Below are positions 1-6,972 of a stretch of DNA of 64,000 nt, piece by piece (within the stretch, counting starts at the first letter, position 1; the number at the start of each line of letters is the position of its first letter). This DNA is from PALSA-278 sp963760285 (lineage in GTDB: Bacteria; Acidobacteriota; Terriglobia; Acidiferrales; UBA7541), in assembly GCA_963760285.1 (NCBI GenBank), contig CAVXCI010000003.1:124001-188000 (forward strand), in the 5' to 3' direction. The notes below the pieces were generated by a model. The model was not told where the DNA came from and did no database searches. It worked only from the letters and a program-made list of their open reading frames with translations. A program made the translations under genes and the position numbers.

Positions 1-42
1 CTAATGCCCCCAATATCTGCGCGCAGGGCCATCACACTGGAA

Positions 43-100
43 GGGAATTGGCCCGCCTTCGCCGCGCGGTGAGCAGCCGGAAAAACTGCTGCGCGCAGGA
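43..100. repeat. 58-bp direct repeat, copy 1 (ribF 3'-end-like)
   Basis: This 58-bp stretch matches positions 1036-1093 with only three mismatches. The second copy lies inside the 3' end of ribF. Read leftward, this copy encodes the same C-terminal stretch as RibF (CAQQFFRLLTARRRR) but has no ribF body attached. The two copies bracket the secreted-protein gene at 244-1008, so this is a detached duplicate of the ribF tail. Confidence 0.85.
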
Positions 101-137
101 CGTCCACCGCGCAAGACATCTCTTTTGCCCAGATATT

Positions 138-154
138 ACAATCGTACCGATTGT
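138..154. promoter_or_regulatory. perfect inverted repeat, operator-like
   Basis: ACAATCG and CGATTGT form perfect 7-bp arms around a 3-nt spacer. The repeat ends 12 nt before a TTGACC -35-like hexamer, so it is placed like an operator for the gene starting at 244. No regulator is identifiable from the sequence. Confidence 0.35.
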
Positions 155-166
155 TGAAGTTGAAGA

Positions 167-195
167 TTGACCGCGCTCCCACATGGTGCTAGGTT
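167..195 (+). promoter_or_regulatory. candidate sigma70 promoter for the 244-1008 gene
   Basis: TTGACC at 167-172, a 17-nt spacer and TAGGTT at 190-195. The -10 is a weak match (3 of 6). The implied leader before the GTG at 244 is about 40 nt. Confidence 0.3.
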
Positions 196-243
196 GCTCA
201 CAGGGGACGGCCCTCCGGTCGTACACTTTCTTTGAGGCTCACC

Positions 244-1008
244 GTGAAAAAGATTCAGCGAGTCCCGGCGAACGCCCCGCGAACTCCCCATGCAGTGGAT
301 TATTTGCTCGAGCGCCGCCTGGTGTTATACGCCCTCGCGGCTGGAGCAGTGCTCTCTTCAGCGCCGGCGTCGCAAGCCAAGGTTGTCTTCACTCCCAGTC
401 ATGCGGTTGTTGGAGCTGGACACCTGAAGTCATTGAACATCGACTTGGCTCATGATGGAACCACCGGTTTCATAATTGAGATTTTCCAGCAAGTTGGATG
501 TTCCACTTGCAAGTCGTCGTCCAGTGCCCTGACTGCCCGGGGACAACTCGCGTCGAGCGTAATGTTGGGCTCATTCAGCTTTCCGTATGCACTTCGCGCT
601 GGAGCGAAGATTGGAAGCAGCGCCAAGTTCTCCCTGCCGGGTCGGGCAGGGCGGCTCGCTTCGTGGGATGCTTTCCAGTCTGGAGGCAATTCTGTAGGAA
701 ACTTTCTGGATGTGTCCAAGCGCGCTCTGGGCGTCCGGTTCATGATTAACGGGCAGCCCCATTATGGATGGATCGGGTTTCGAAGCGTTACGGGCGGCTT
801 CCACGACAAACATTCGCCGAACATTATCGCTACCCTGGTCGGTTGGGCGTATGAGACGGAGCCGAACGTGCCCATTCGCGCCGGCGAAGGTTTCCGGGAA
901 CCGGAGAGCGTAGGCACGCTTGAGCCAACCTCGCTTGAACTATTAGCGCGCGGCCATGACGCAGTAGCTGTCTGGCGCCGCCGCCATTTCGCGTGGGAGC
1001 AAACATAG
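244..1008 (+). CDS. secreted protein with PEP-CTERM-like C-terminus
   Basis: About 254 residues. The GTG at 244 is preferred over the TTG at 232 because a GAGG motif at 234-237 sits six bases upstream of it. A basic N-terminus is followed by a hydrophobic stretch (LVLYALAAGAVLSSAPASQA), consistent with a signal peptide. The body contains a HYGWIGF motif and a GWAYET motif, as in a family of secreted acidobacterial proteins of unknown function. The tail (EPTSLELLARG...AVWRRR) resembles a PEP-CTERM sorting signal: a proline-containing motif, a short semi-hydrophobic segment and an arginine cluster. The hydrophobic part is degenerate, with an arginine, a histidine and an aspartate inside it, so sorting may be impaired. 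The function is unknown. The gene stands alone between two copies of a ribF-tail repeat. Confidence 0.6.
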   Translation: MKKIQRVPANAPRTPHAVDYLLERRLVLYALAAGAVLSSAPASQAKVVFTPSHAVVGAGHLKSLNIDLAHDGTTGFIIEIFQQVGCSTCKSSSSALTARGQLASSVMLGSFSFPYALRAGAKIGSSAKFSLPGRAGRLASWDAFQSGGNSVGNFLDVSKRALGVRFMINGQPHYGWIGFRSVTGGFHDKHSPNIIATLVGWAYETEPNVPIRAGEGFREPESVGTLEPTSLELLARGHDAVAVWRRRHFAWEQT

Positions 1009-1024
1009 AGCGTAGATGGTTCCG

Positions 1025-2014
1025 TTACGCCGGCAGGGAATTGGGCCGCCGTCGCCGCGCAGTGAGCAGCCGGAAAAACTGCTGCGCGCAGGAAGCGTCG
1101 CGCTGAATCTGCGCCCTTAATTCTTCCGGTCCGGAAAACTTACGCTCGTCGCGCAGACGCGCCCAAAATCGCACGTCCATGGACCCTTCCACCGCGCGCC
1201 CGTCGAAATCAAACAGGAAACTCTCCACGCTTACGCTGCCGTCGGTCTCGAATGTTGGCCGCCGCCCCACGTTGGTCACCGAGCGGTACCACCATCCGCT
1301 CGCGCTCGTTTCCGTCACGTAGACGCCAATTTTCGGCAGAATTTCCGCGTCGGTAGACAAATTCAGCGTGGGCACCACCAGTTTTCCGCCGATCCCCGCG
1401 CCGTGTTGCACCGTTCCCTGCAAATTGTAGGGACGCCCCAGCAGCCGCCCCGCGCGGCTGGCGCGCCCTTCGCGCAGCGCCTCGCGCACCGCCGTGCTGG
1501 AAACAATCTCGCCGCGAAATGTCACCGGAGGCATAATCACCACTTCAAAATCGAGCGCGCGACCCATGTCTTTGAGCAAACGCACATCGCCCGCGTGCCT
1601 GTGTCCAAAACGGAAATTCTCGCCCAGCAGAATGGCCTTTGCGTGCAGCGTCTCCGCCAGGATGCCGCGCACAAAATCTTCCGGCGAAATCTGCGAGAAC
1701 GCCTGGTCGAATTTCAGCACCAGCGCCGCATCCAATCCCATTTCCGCGAACATTTGCAGCCTCTGCTCCAGCGACATCAGCATCAGCGGCGCTTTTTCCG
1801 GGCGCAGCACGCGCAGCGGATGCGGATCGAAGGTCACCACCGTGGCCAGGCCGCCGTTCTGCCGCGCCCGAGCGATGACTCCGCGCAGAATTTCCTGATG
1901 CCCGCGGTGCACGCCGTCAAAATTTCCGATGGTGACCACGGAGCGCCGCGTTTCCACGCCCGCGCCGAACCGTGCCTTCCATTCCTCCACCGAGCGCGCA
2001 ATCACCATGGTCAT
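1025..2014 (-). CDS. ribF: bifunctional riboflavin kinase / FAD synthetase
   Basis: RibF phosphorylates riboflavin to FMN and adenylates FMN to FAD in the cytoplasm. The N-terminal nucleotidyl-transferase domain shows GNFDGVHRGH near residues 30-40 and a downstream SSTAVREAL motif. The C-terminal riboflavin kinase domain begins near residue 190 (GRPYNLQG, then GGKLVVPTLNL). About 329 residues, slightly long because the C-terminus carries an arginine-rich extension (TARRRRPNSL). The ATG at 2014 shares its A with the TGA of the upstream metallo-hydrolase gene (TGATG), indicating translational coupling; a GTG sits one codon earlier. It is the last gene of a leftward operon DUF1844 - metallo-hydrolase - ribF. 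Its last 58 bp are duplicated at 43-100. Confidence 0.95.
   Translation of the reverse strand: MTMVIARSVEEWKARFGAGVETRRSVVTIGNFDGVHRGHQEILRGVIARARQNGGLATVVTFDPHPLRVLRPEKAPLMLMSLEQRLQMFAEMGLDAALVLKFDQAFSQISPEDFVRGILAETLHAKAILLGENFRFGHRHAGDVRLLKDMGRALDFEVVIMPPVTFRGEIVSSTAVREALREGRASRAGRLLGRPYNLQGTVQHGAGIGGKLVVPTLNLSTDAEILPKIGVYVTETSASGWWYRSVTNVGRRPTFETDGSVSVESFLFDFDGRAVEGSMDVRFWARLRDERKFSGPEELRAQIQRDASCAQQFFRLLTARRRRPNSLPA
1036..1093. repeat. 58-bp direct repeat, copy 2 (inside ribF 3' end)
   Basis: Parental-looking copy of the repeat at 43-100: it is in frame and continuous with the RibF C-terminus, and differs at three positions. Confidence 0.85.
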
Positions 2015-2862
2015 CACAGCTTCGCTTCCAGCACCAGGCCGTCGTAGGCCAGGCGCACGTTTTCCGGCACACGCGCGTTAGTTTCCACGTGGCCCAGATC
2101 GTGGCAGATATGCGTGAACCACGCCTGCCGCGGCCGCAGCTCGCGCACCAGCGCCAGTGAACTTTCCACGTTGGAGTGCATCGGGTGCGGCGTGTCACGC
2201 AGGGCGTCCAGCACAAAATGGTCCAGCCCGCGCAGCAGCGCCTTCGACGATTCCGGCACCAAGCTGAAATCCGTCAGGTAGGCGAACGTGCCCAGCCGGA
2301 AGCCCAGCACGGTCATCGGCCCATGTTCCGCGGGAATCGGCTGCACGCGCGCGCCGAACAAATCGAACGGCCCGTCAATCGTGTGCATCTCCACCAGCGG
2401 AATGCTGCTTTGCGGCAGCGGCTCGCTGCAGAAAATATAGTGGAATGTTCGCCGGATCACCGCCTGCGTCTCCGCGGTTGCATAAACCGGCAGCGCGCCG
2501 CGCTGCTTCAAATTGAACGGACGAATGTCGTCCAGCCCCATGATGTGATCGGCGTGCGCGTGGGTGAAAAGAATTGCGTCCAGGCGGTCCACCCCGGCGC
2601 GCAGCGCCTGAAAACGAAAATCCGGCGAGGTATCAATCACCACGTTGCGCCCGGAATAGGACAGCAACACCGACGGCCGCGTCCTCTTGTCGCGCGAATC
2701 GTCGGACCGGCACACCGCGCATCCGCACCCGATGGTCGGCACGCCCATGGATGTTCCCGAGCCGAGAATGGTTACACGGAGCAGGGAGGGGGAAGCGCTG
2801 TCGCGGTTGCCGGAAGAGGATTCGTTACTGCGGATGGCGGCGCGTCCGCCGCGTTCGTTCAC
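2014..2862 (-). CDS. MBL-fold metallo-hydrolase (PhnP-like)
   Basis: A 282-residue metallo-beta-lactamase-fold hydrolase. It has the N-terminal signature GSGTSMGVPTIGCGC followed by a CRSDD segment, and the metal-binding HAHADH motif (THAHADHIMGLDD). Further conserved histidines occur in the EHGPM and MHSNVE segments. The sequence type matches the family containing PhnP (phosphoribosyl 1,2-cyclic phosphodiesterase), but the substrate cannot be assigned. The GTG start at 2862 overlaps the TGA of the DUF1844 gene (GTGA), and its own stop overlaps ribF, so all three genes are probably co-translated. Confidence 0.88.
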   Translation of the reverse strand: MNERGGRAAIRSNESSSGNRDSASPSLLRVTILGSGTSMGVPTIGCGCAVCRSDDSRDKRTRPSVLLSYSGRNVVIDTSPDFRFQALRAGVDRLDAILFTHAHADHIMGLDDIRPFNLKQRGALPVYATAETQAVIRRTFHYIFCSEPLPQSSIPLVEMHTIDGPFDLFGARVQPIPAEHGPMTVLGFRLGTFAYLTDFSLVPESSKALLRGLDHFVLDALRDTPHPMHSNVESSLALVRELRPRQAWFTHICHDLGHVETNARVPENVRLAYDGLVLEAKL

Positions 2863-3392
2863 GGCTTGTCCTTGGCCTTGGCGCGCATGGCGTCCGCGGC
2901 GGCTTTGGAAAGCTGCGTAAACGCCAGCTTCAGGCTGCCGGCCACTTCGCGCAGCAGAGTTTCGTCTTCCGTGGCCAGATTGCCGCGCGTTTTTTCCTGC
3001 AGCGCGTCCAGCATGTCAATCATTTCGCGCGCGCCTTCCAGGTCCACGTACGCCTGCCCTGTGCGCGGATCCGGCATTCCGCCCATCATCATTTCCGCGT
3101 TGCGCGCCAGCACGTCCACAATCAACTGGAAGCTGCGCGACGGCGCAATTTTTGCCACTTCCGGCGCGGGAACTCCTTCCAACACCGTGCCCGGCGCGCT
3201 TGCGGGAGCCGCGGCTTTGGCCGCCTGCGCTTTGGCCGCTTCCTTGGCCTGTTCCCGGGCCTGCTCGCGCTCGTGTTCCGCGGCCATGTCCGGCCGAAGT
3301 TCGCCTTCCGCCGTGAACATCCGCCGGTCCACTACGCGAAAGGATTCGTCCTGTTTTTCGTCCGGTTTTTCGTTGGCCACGGAGAAGGTCAC
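2859..3392 (-). CDS. DUF1844 domain-containing protein
   Basis: A 177-residue cytoplasmic protein of unknown function. The C-terminal half carries the DUF1844 helical domain, recognisable by GMPDPRTGQAYVDLEGAREM and DMLDALQEKTRGNL. The N-terminal half is a charged, alanine- and glutamate-rich linker (EHEREQAREQAKEAAKAQAA) of likely coiled-coil character. GTG start. It is the first gene of the leftward operon with the metallo-hydrolase and ribF; DUF1844 genes are commonly found next to this metallo-hydrolase in Acidobacteriota. Confidence 0.85.
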   Translation of the reverse strand: MTFSVANEKPDEKQDESFRVVDRRMFTAEGELRPDMAAEHEREQAREQAKEAAKAQAAKAAAPASAPGTVLEGVPAPEVAKIAPSRSFQLIVDVLARNAEMMMGGMPDPRTGQAYVDLEGAREMIDMLDALQEKTRGNLATEDETLLREVAGSLKLAFTQLSKAAADAMRAKAKDKP

Positions 3393-3727
3393 CTCAGGGA
3401 ATTTCCCGCCAAAAGGACGCGGCTAGCGTCCCTAGGCAATTTAGCACTCCCCGGAGGTGGGGGCAAACCGGCAGCTTTTTGGTGGCCCCCTTAGTCCTGG
3501 TTTTCCAGGCAGATGAAGTTCCGGCCGGTGACAAGCTTATTCCCCTTGGGTGTGACTCCAATTTCCGTTCGTTTCTGGCGGAGGCGGGCGCCATTGCCGC
3601 CCGTTAACCAGGCGACGATAAGGCCCGCGACACCTCCCTATATCACTTCCATTAAGTGCTCGCAACCTCACCCCCGCCTGGTGCATCATACTTAAGCCAG
3701 CCCAAATCCAGTTAAGGAGATGAATTG
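3393..3727. other. divergent intergenic region, DUF1844 / Spy-like
   Basis: This 335-bp region holds the upstream sequences of the two divergent genes. A small hairpin (CCTGG-tttt-CCAGG, 3496-3509) is visible. I see no convincing promoter, RNA gene or ORF. A clear AAGGAGA Shine-Dalgarno at 3714-3720 belongs to the next gene. Confidence 0.5.
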
Positions 3728-4204
3728 ATGAACAAACGTTTCCTCGTTTTTGCAGCAGCGGCTCTTTTGGCCGCATCCGTATCCGCGGTGCAGGCCCGTG
3801 CGCAGGATGCACCGGCCGCCCCAGCTGGTTCAGCCGCTTCCAGTCCGGCCCGTTCGCACTCCGGTCCTGGCGATGCCATGAGTCCAGACCGTCAGGTTGA
3901 GCGCCTCAGCAGACAATTGACGCTAACCGAAGCTCAGAAGACCAAGATTACCCCCATATTTGCTGATCGCCAGAAGCAGATGGAAGCCATACGTGCAGAC
4001 AGCTCGCTCACGCCGGAGCAGCGCCACAGCAAGATGCGCGCCGCATTCGATGACAGCAACGCGAAAATCCGCGCGGAGCTGACCGACGAGCAGAAAACCA
4101 AGTTCGACGAGATGCAGCATGGCGGCATGATGCACAAGGGCGGCATGGCGCCTGGCGGCGGAATGGCCCCCAACAGCAGCGCGCCTCCACCGAACAACCG
4201 CTAG
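3728..4204 (+). CDS. periplasmic Spy/CpxP-like LTxxQ protein
   Basis: 158 residues. The ATG at 3728 lies 7 nt after AAGGAGA; the TTG just before it is unlikely. The signal peptide is clear (basic NKR, then a hydrophobic alanine-rich core, ending near ARAQDA). The mature part has two LTxxQ-type motifs, LTEAQ near residue 66 and LTDEQ near residue 118, and an LTPEQRHSKMR segment between them. This is the all-helical Spy/CpxP pattern of periplasmic chaperones and envelope-stress or metal sensors. The C-terminus is methionine-, histidine- and glycine-rich (MQHGGMMHKGGMAPGGGM), which suggests metal binding (inference). Monocistronic: it is followed by a strong terminator. No adjacent two-component system is present. 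Confidence 0.8.
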   Translation: MNKRFLVFAAAALLAASVSAVQARAQDAPAAPAGSAASSPARSHSGPGDAMSPDRQVERLSRQLTLTEAQKTKITPIFADRQKQMEAIRADSSLTPEQRHSKMRAAFDDSNAKIRAELTDEQKTKFDEMQHGGMMHKGGMAPGGGMAPNSSAPPPNNR

Positions 4205-4232
4205 CGCGATTCTTCACCTAACCGAATAAACG

Positions 4233-4269
4233 GGCCCGGCGATCATACGAAGCCGGGCCTTTTCCTTTC
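4233..4269 (+). terminator. Rho-independent terminator after the Spy-like gene
   Basis: A perfect 8-bp GC stem, GGCCCGGC (4233-4240) and GCCGGGCC (4252-4259), with an 11-nt loop, followed directly by a T-rich tract (TTTTCCTTT). Confidence 0.85.
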
Positions 4270-4297
4270 TTGACTCTTCGCCCCAGCCCGCTAGCAT
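4270..4297 (+). promoter_or_regulatory. candidate promoter giving a near-leaderless tam mRNA
   Basis: TTGACT at 4270-4275, a 16-nt spacer and TAGCAT at 4292-4297. Only 8 nt separate the -10 from the ATG at 4306, and no Shine-Dalgarno is present. Transcription would start within a few bases of the start codon. Confidence 0.45.
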
Positions 4298-4305
4298 GGA
4301 ACGTC

Positions 4306-5103
4306 ATGCCGAAGTGGAACCCGGATCAGTATCTGAAATTCGCCGGCGAGCGCACGCAGCCCTGCCGCGACCTCGTCGCGCGCATCGCCCTCCATCCGGT
4401 TCGCACCATAATTGACATCGGCTGCGGTCCCGGCAACAGCACCGCTGTCCTCGCCGAGCGCTGGCCGCGCGCCACGCTGACCGGTCTCGATAATTCCGCG
4501 GACATGATTTCCGCCGCGCGCGAAACTCTCTCTGCCCATCGCTGGATTGCCGCCGACGCCGCCGCATGGGCCGCGTCCGGCGAGCAGAACGAAGGCCAGG
4601 TCGATCTGGTTTTTTCCAATGCCGCGCTGCAATGGCTTCCCGGTCACGCCGCAATTTTCCCGCTGCTGCTTGCGCGTGTCGCGCCCGGCGGAGTGTTCGC
4701 TTTTCAAATGCCGGGAAACTGGGATGCGCCTGCGCATCAGGCCATGCGAAACCTCGCCGCGTCGCCTTCCTTTGCGCGTTATTTTCCAGGTGGGCACGTC
4801 CGCGAATGGCACGTCCACGATCTTGAGTATTACTACGACCTGCTTGCGCCGCTCAGCGCGCGCGTGGATTTCTGGGCCACGGAATATATTCACGTCATGC
4901 CCGATGCCGAGGCCATCGTCGAATGGTACAAGGGCAGCGGCCTGCGCCCTTTTCTCGAAGCCATTGACGGCGAAAGCGAGCGGCGGAGGTTTCTGACGGA
5001 GTATCTCGCAGTCCTGGCTCCTCTTTATCCGCCGCGCCCGGATGGCCGCATACTGTTTCCCTTCCGCCGCATTTTCGGTGTGGCCTATCGCCCCGTGCTC
5101 TGA
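4306..5103 (+). CDS. tam: trans-aconitate 2-methyltransferase
   Basis: Tam methylates trans-aconitate with S-adenosylmethionine, detoxifying an aconitase inhibitor. The 265-residue product aligns along its whole length with the E. coli Tam pattern as I remember it: WNPDQYLKFAGERTQP at the N-terminus, the SAM motif DIGCGPGNST, then SNAALQWLP, FQMPGNWDAP, YYDLLAPL and the C-terminal ILFPFRRIFGVA. The start was chosen as the ATG at 4306 (MPKWNPDQ), because the family begins at this point; longer versions would translate promoter sequence. It lies alone between a terminator and mazG. Confidence 0.92.
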   Translation: MPKWNPDQYLKFAGERTQPCRDLVARIALHPVRTIIDIGCGPGNSTAVLAERWPRATLTGLDNSADMISAARETLSAHRWIAADAAAWAASGEQNEGQVDLVFSNAALQWLPGHAAIFPLLLARVAPGGVFAFQMPGNWDAPAHQAMRNLAASPSFARYFPGGHVREWHVHDLEYYYDLLAPLSARVDFWATEYIHVMPDAEAIVEWYKGSGLRPFLEAIDGESERRRFLTEYLAVLAPLYPPRPDGRILFPFRRIFGVAYRPVL

Positions 5104-5172
5104 TACCGCGCCGCGATTAATTCGTAGCATAAACTGGCGCGTGCCGTTCTGTTAGAATTGGCGATTCACTCC

Positions 5173-6147
5173 ATGCCGCGCAAAAGACCAATTCGCCATC
5201 CGCGCAATAAGGCGAGGCCACGCAAGGCCAGCCGCAATTCCGCGCACACGCGGCGTCGCGGCAGCCGGTCCGCCGATGGGCGTCGCACCGCGGGCGCGCT
5301 CTTTGAAAAACTGGTCGCCTTGCAGGCGCGCCTCCGCGCGCCGGACGGCTGTCCCTGGGACCGCGAGCAGACTCCCCAGAGCCTGCGTCCTTTCCTCATT
5401 GAAGAAACTTACGAAGTCCTCGACGCCATGGAAAATGGCGACGCCCATGAATTATCTGGCGAGCTGGGCGATCTGCTGCTGCAAATTATTTTCCACTCGC
5501 TGATGGCGCAGGAAAAAGGCGCGTTTGACATTCGCGACGTCATCGAGCACGTCCACGACAAAATGGTCCGCCGCCATCCTCACGTTTTCGGCGACGCCAG
5601 TGCCCGCTCCGCCGCGGACGTTCTCCGCAACTGGGAGCAGTTGAAATCCGAAGAGCGTCAAATTGGCGCTCGCGCGGCGAGTGCAAGCGCCACGCCGAAG
5701 AAGTCCGCGGGAGAATCTCTTCTCGACGGAATTCCGCGCAGCCTCCCCGGCGTCCTCGAAGCTGCCAAACTTACGCGCCGCGCCGCGCATATCGGATTCG
5801 ATTGGGAAGATCTCGCCGGCATTCTCGACAAAATTCGCGAAGAGGGCGAGGAGTTGCAATCCGCTCTCGAGGGCAACAGGAAAGACAGCAATCGTTCCCC
5901 TGAGCTCGCCACGAAACTCGAAGAAGAAGCCGGCGATCTTCTATTCGCCGCCGTGAATGCCGCGCGCTTTCTTGGACTGGATCCGGAAATCGCCCTGAAA
6001 AAGGCCAATCGCAAATTTTCGCGGCGTTTCCGCTGGATGGAAACCGAAGCCCTGCACCGCGGCAGAAAATTGGCGGAAACGCCCCGCGCGGAAATGGAGC
6101 AGCTCTGGAACCTGTCCAAGACGGTGTCGCCGCAGGAAACGCCATGA
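5173..6147 (+). CDS. mazG: nucleoside triphosphate pyrophosphohydrolase MazG
   Basis: MazG hydrolyses nucleoside triphosphates to monophosphates, acting in nucleotide-pool sanitation. The 324-residue product has two MazG repeats. The first has LRAPDGCPWDREQT, EETYEVLDAME and ELGDLLLQIIFHS around residues 50-110. The second has IGFDWEDLAGI, KIREEGEELQSAL and EEEAGDLLFAAVN near residues 200-260, giving the EExxE and ExxD metal-binding acids. Before the first domain there is an unusual arginine- and lysine-rich extension of about 40 residues (PRKRPIRHPRNKARPRK). ATG at 5173; the TTG upstream lacks support. A TAGAAT -10-like hexamer lies at 5153-5158. The stop overlaps the GNAT start (ATGA). Confidence 0.93.
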   Translation: MPRKRPIRHPRNKARPRKASRNSAHTRRRGSRSADGRRTAGALFEKLVALQARLRAPDGCPWDREQTPQSLRPFLIEETYEVLDAMENGDAHELSGELGDLLLQIIFHSLMAQEKGAFDIRDVIEHVHDKMVRRHPHVFGDASARSAADVLRNWEQLKSEERQIGARAASASATPKKSAGESLLDGIPRSLPGVLEAAKLTRRAAHIGFDWEDLAGILDKIREEGEELQSALEGNRKDSNRSPELATKLEEEAGDLLFAAVNAARFLGLDPEIALKKANRKFSRRFRWMETEALHRGRKLAETPRAEMEQLWNLSKTVSPQETP

Positions 6148-6911
6148 CCGGGAACGAAATCGCCGTCCGCCACTGCTCCACGCTGGAGGAATTCGAGCGC
6201 TGCGTGGAATTACAGCGTGCCACCTGGCAGGAATCCATCATCGTGCCTTCGGCCATGTTCGTGGTAGCCAAGGAAACCGGCGGTCAGGTGCTGGGCGCCT
6301 TTTCCGGCGATCACATGGTTGGCTTTCTGATGTCGCTGGTGGGCGCGCACGGCAACACGCGAGGTGGCGGAGTCTTCCTGCATTCGCACATGACCGCTGT
6401 TCTTCCCGAGTGGCAGAATCGCGGCGTGGGTCGCCGTTTGAAGCTGGCGCAGCGCGACGACGCTCTGCAGCGCGGCACCCGCCTCGTCGAGTGGACCTTC
6501 GATCCGCTGGAACTGCGCAACGCGCATTTTAATTTGCGCCGTCTGGGAGCCATTGTCTGCCGCTTCATTCCCAATTGTTACGGCATCACCGACAGCCCCT
6601 TGCACGCAGGTCTGCCGACGGATCGTCTGGTGGCCGAATGGCATCTCGATTCGCCTCGCGTGGAAAACATTCTGGCCGGCAAGCTGCCGGAGATTCCCGA
6701 CAAGGCCGCGCGCATCGCCGTTCCCGCGGGCGTCAGCGCGTTGAGACAGACCAGCCGCGCCGCCGCGGAGCGCGAGCAGTCGCGCATTCGCGAGGAATTT
6801 CAGCACTGGTTCGGCGAAGGCTACGCCGCCATAGATTTGGAACCGGCGGAAGACGGCGCCGTGCATTATGTTCTCGCGCCGCAGCCTGAAACGCGCGAGA
6901 TCGGTGATTAG
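6144..6911 (+). CDS. GNAT-family acyltransferase (COG3375-like)
   Basis: A 255-residue predicted acetyl- or succinyl-CoA-dependent N-acyltransferase. It has the GNAT acyl-CoA binding signature near residue 90 (LPEWQNRGVGRRLKLAQRD), preceded by a strand with FLHSHMTAV. This is the long GNAT type classified as COG3375. Its start overlaps the mazG stop (ATGA) and it lies 61 bp upstream of an enolase-superfamily racemase. In Geobacillus, a GNAT succinyltransferase and N-succinylamino acid racemase pair act together in converting D- to L-amino acids; the same pairing suggests the acyl-transfer step here. The exact acyl donor and amino acid cannot be read from sequence. Confidence 0.82.
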   Translation: MTGNEIAVRHCSTLEEFERCVELQRATWQESIIVPSAMFVVAKETGGQVLGAFSGDHMVGFLMSLVGAHGNTRGGGVFLHSHMTAVLPEWQNRGVGRRLKLAQRDDALQRGTRLVEWTFDPLELRNAHFNLRRLGAIVCRFIPNCYGITDSPLHAGLPTDRLVAEWHLDSPRVENILAGKLPEIPDKAARIAVPAGVSALRQTSRAAAEREQSRIREEFQHWFGEGYAAIDLEPAEDGAVHYVLAPQPETREIGD

Positions 6912-6972
6912 CGCCATGAAAGCCGCGGGAATTCACCGCCCATCGTCGCGGAAAGGGTTCTGAATCCAGCAT

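Noticed and set aside
2176..3426. 416-codon rightward ORF
   Set aside because: Antisense to the metallo-hydrolase and DUF1844 genes, which have clear motifs and overlapping starts and stops.
3496..3509. Terminator
   Set aside because: Only a 5-bp stem and no T-run after it.
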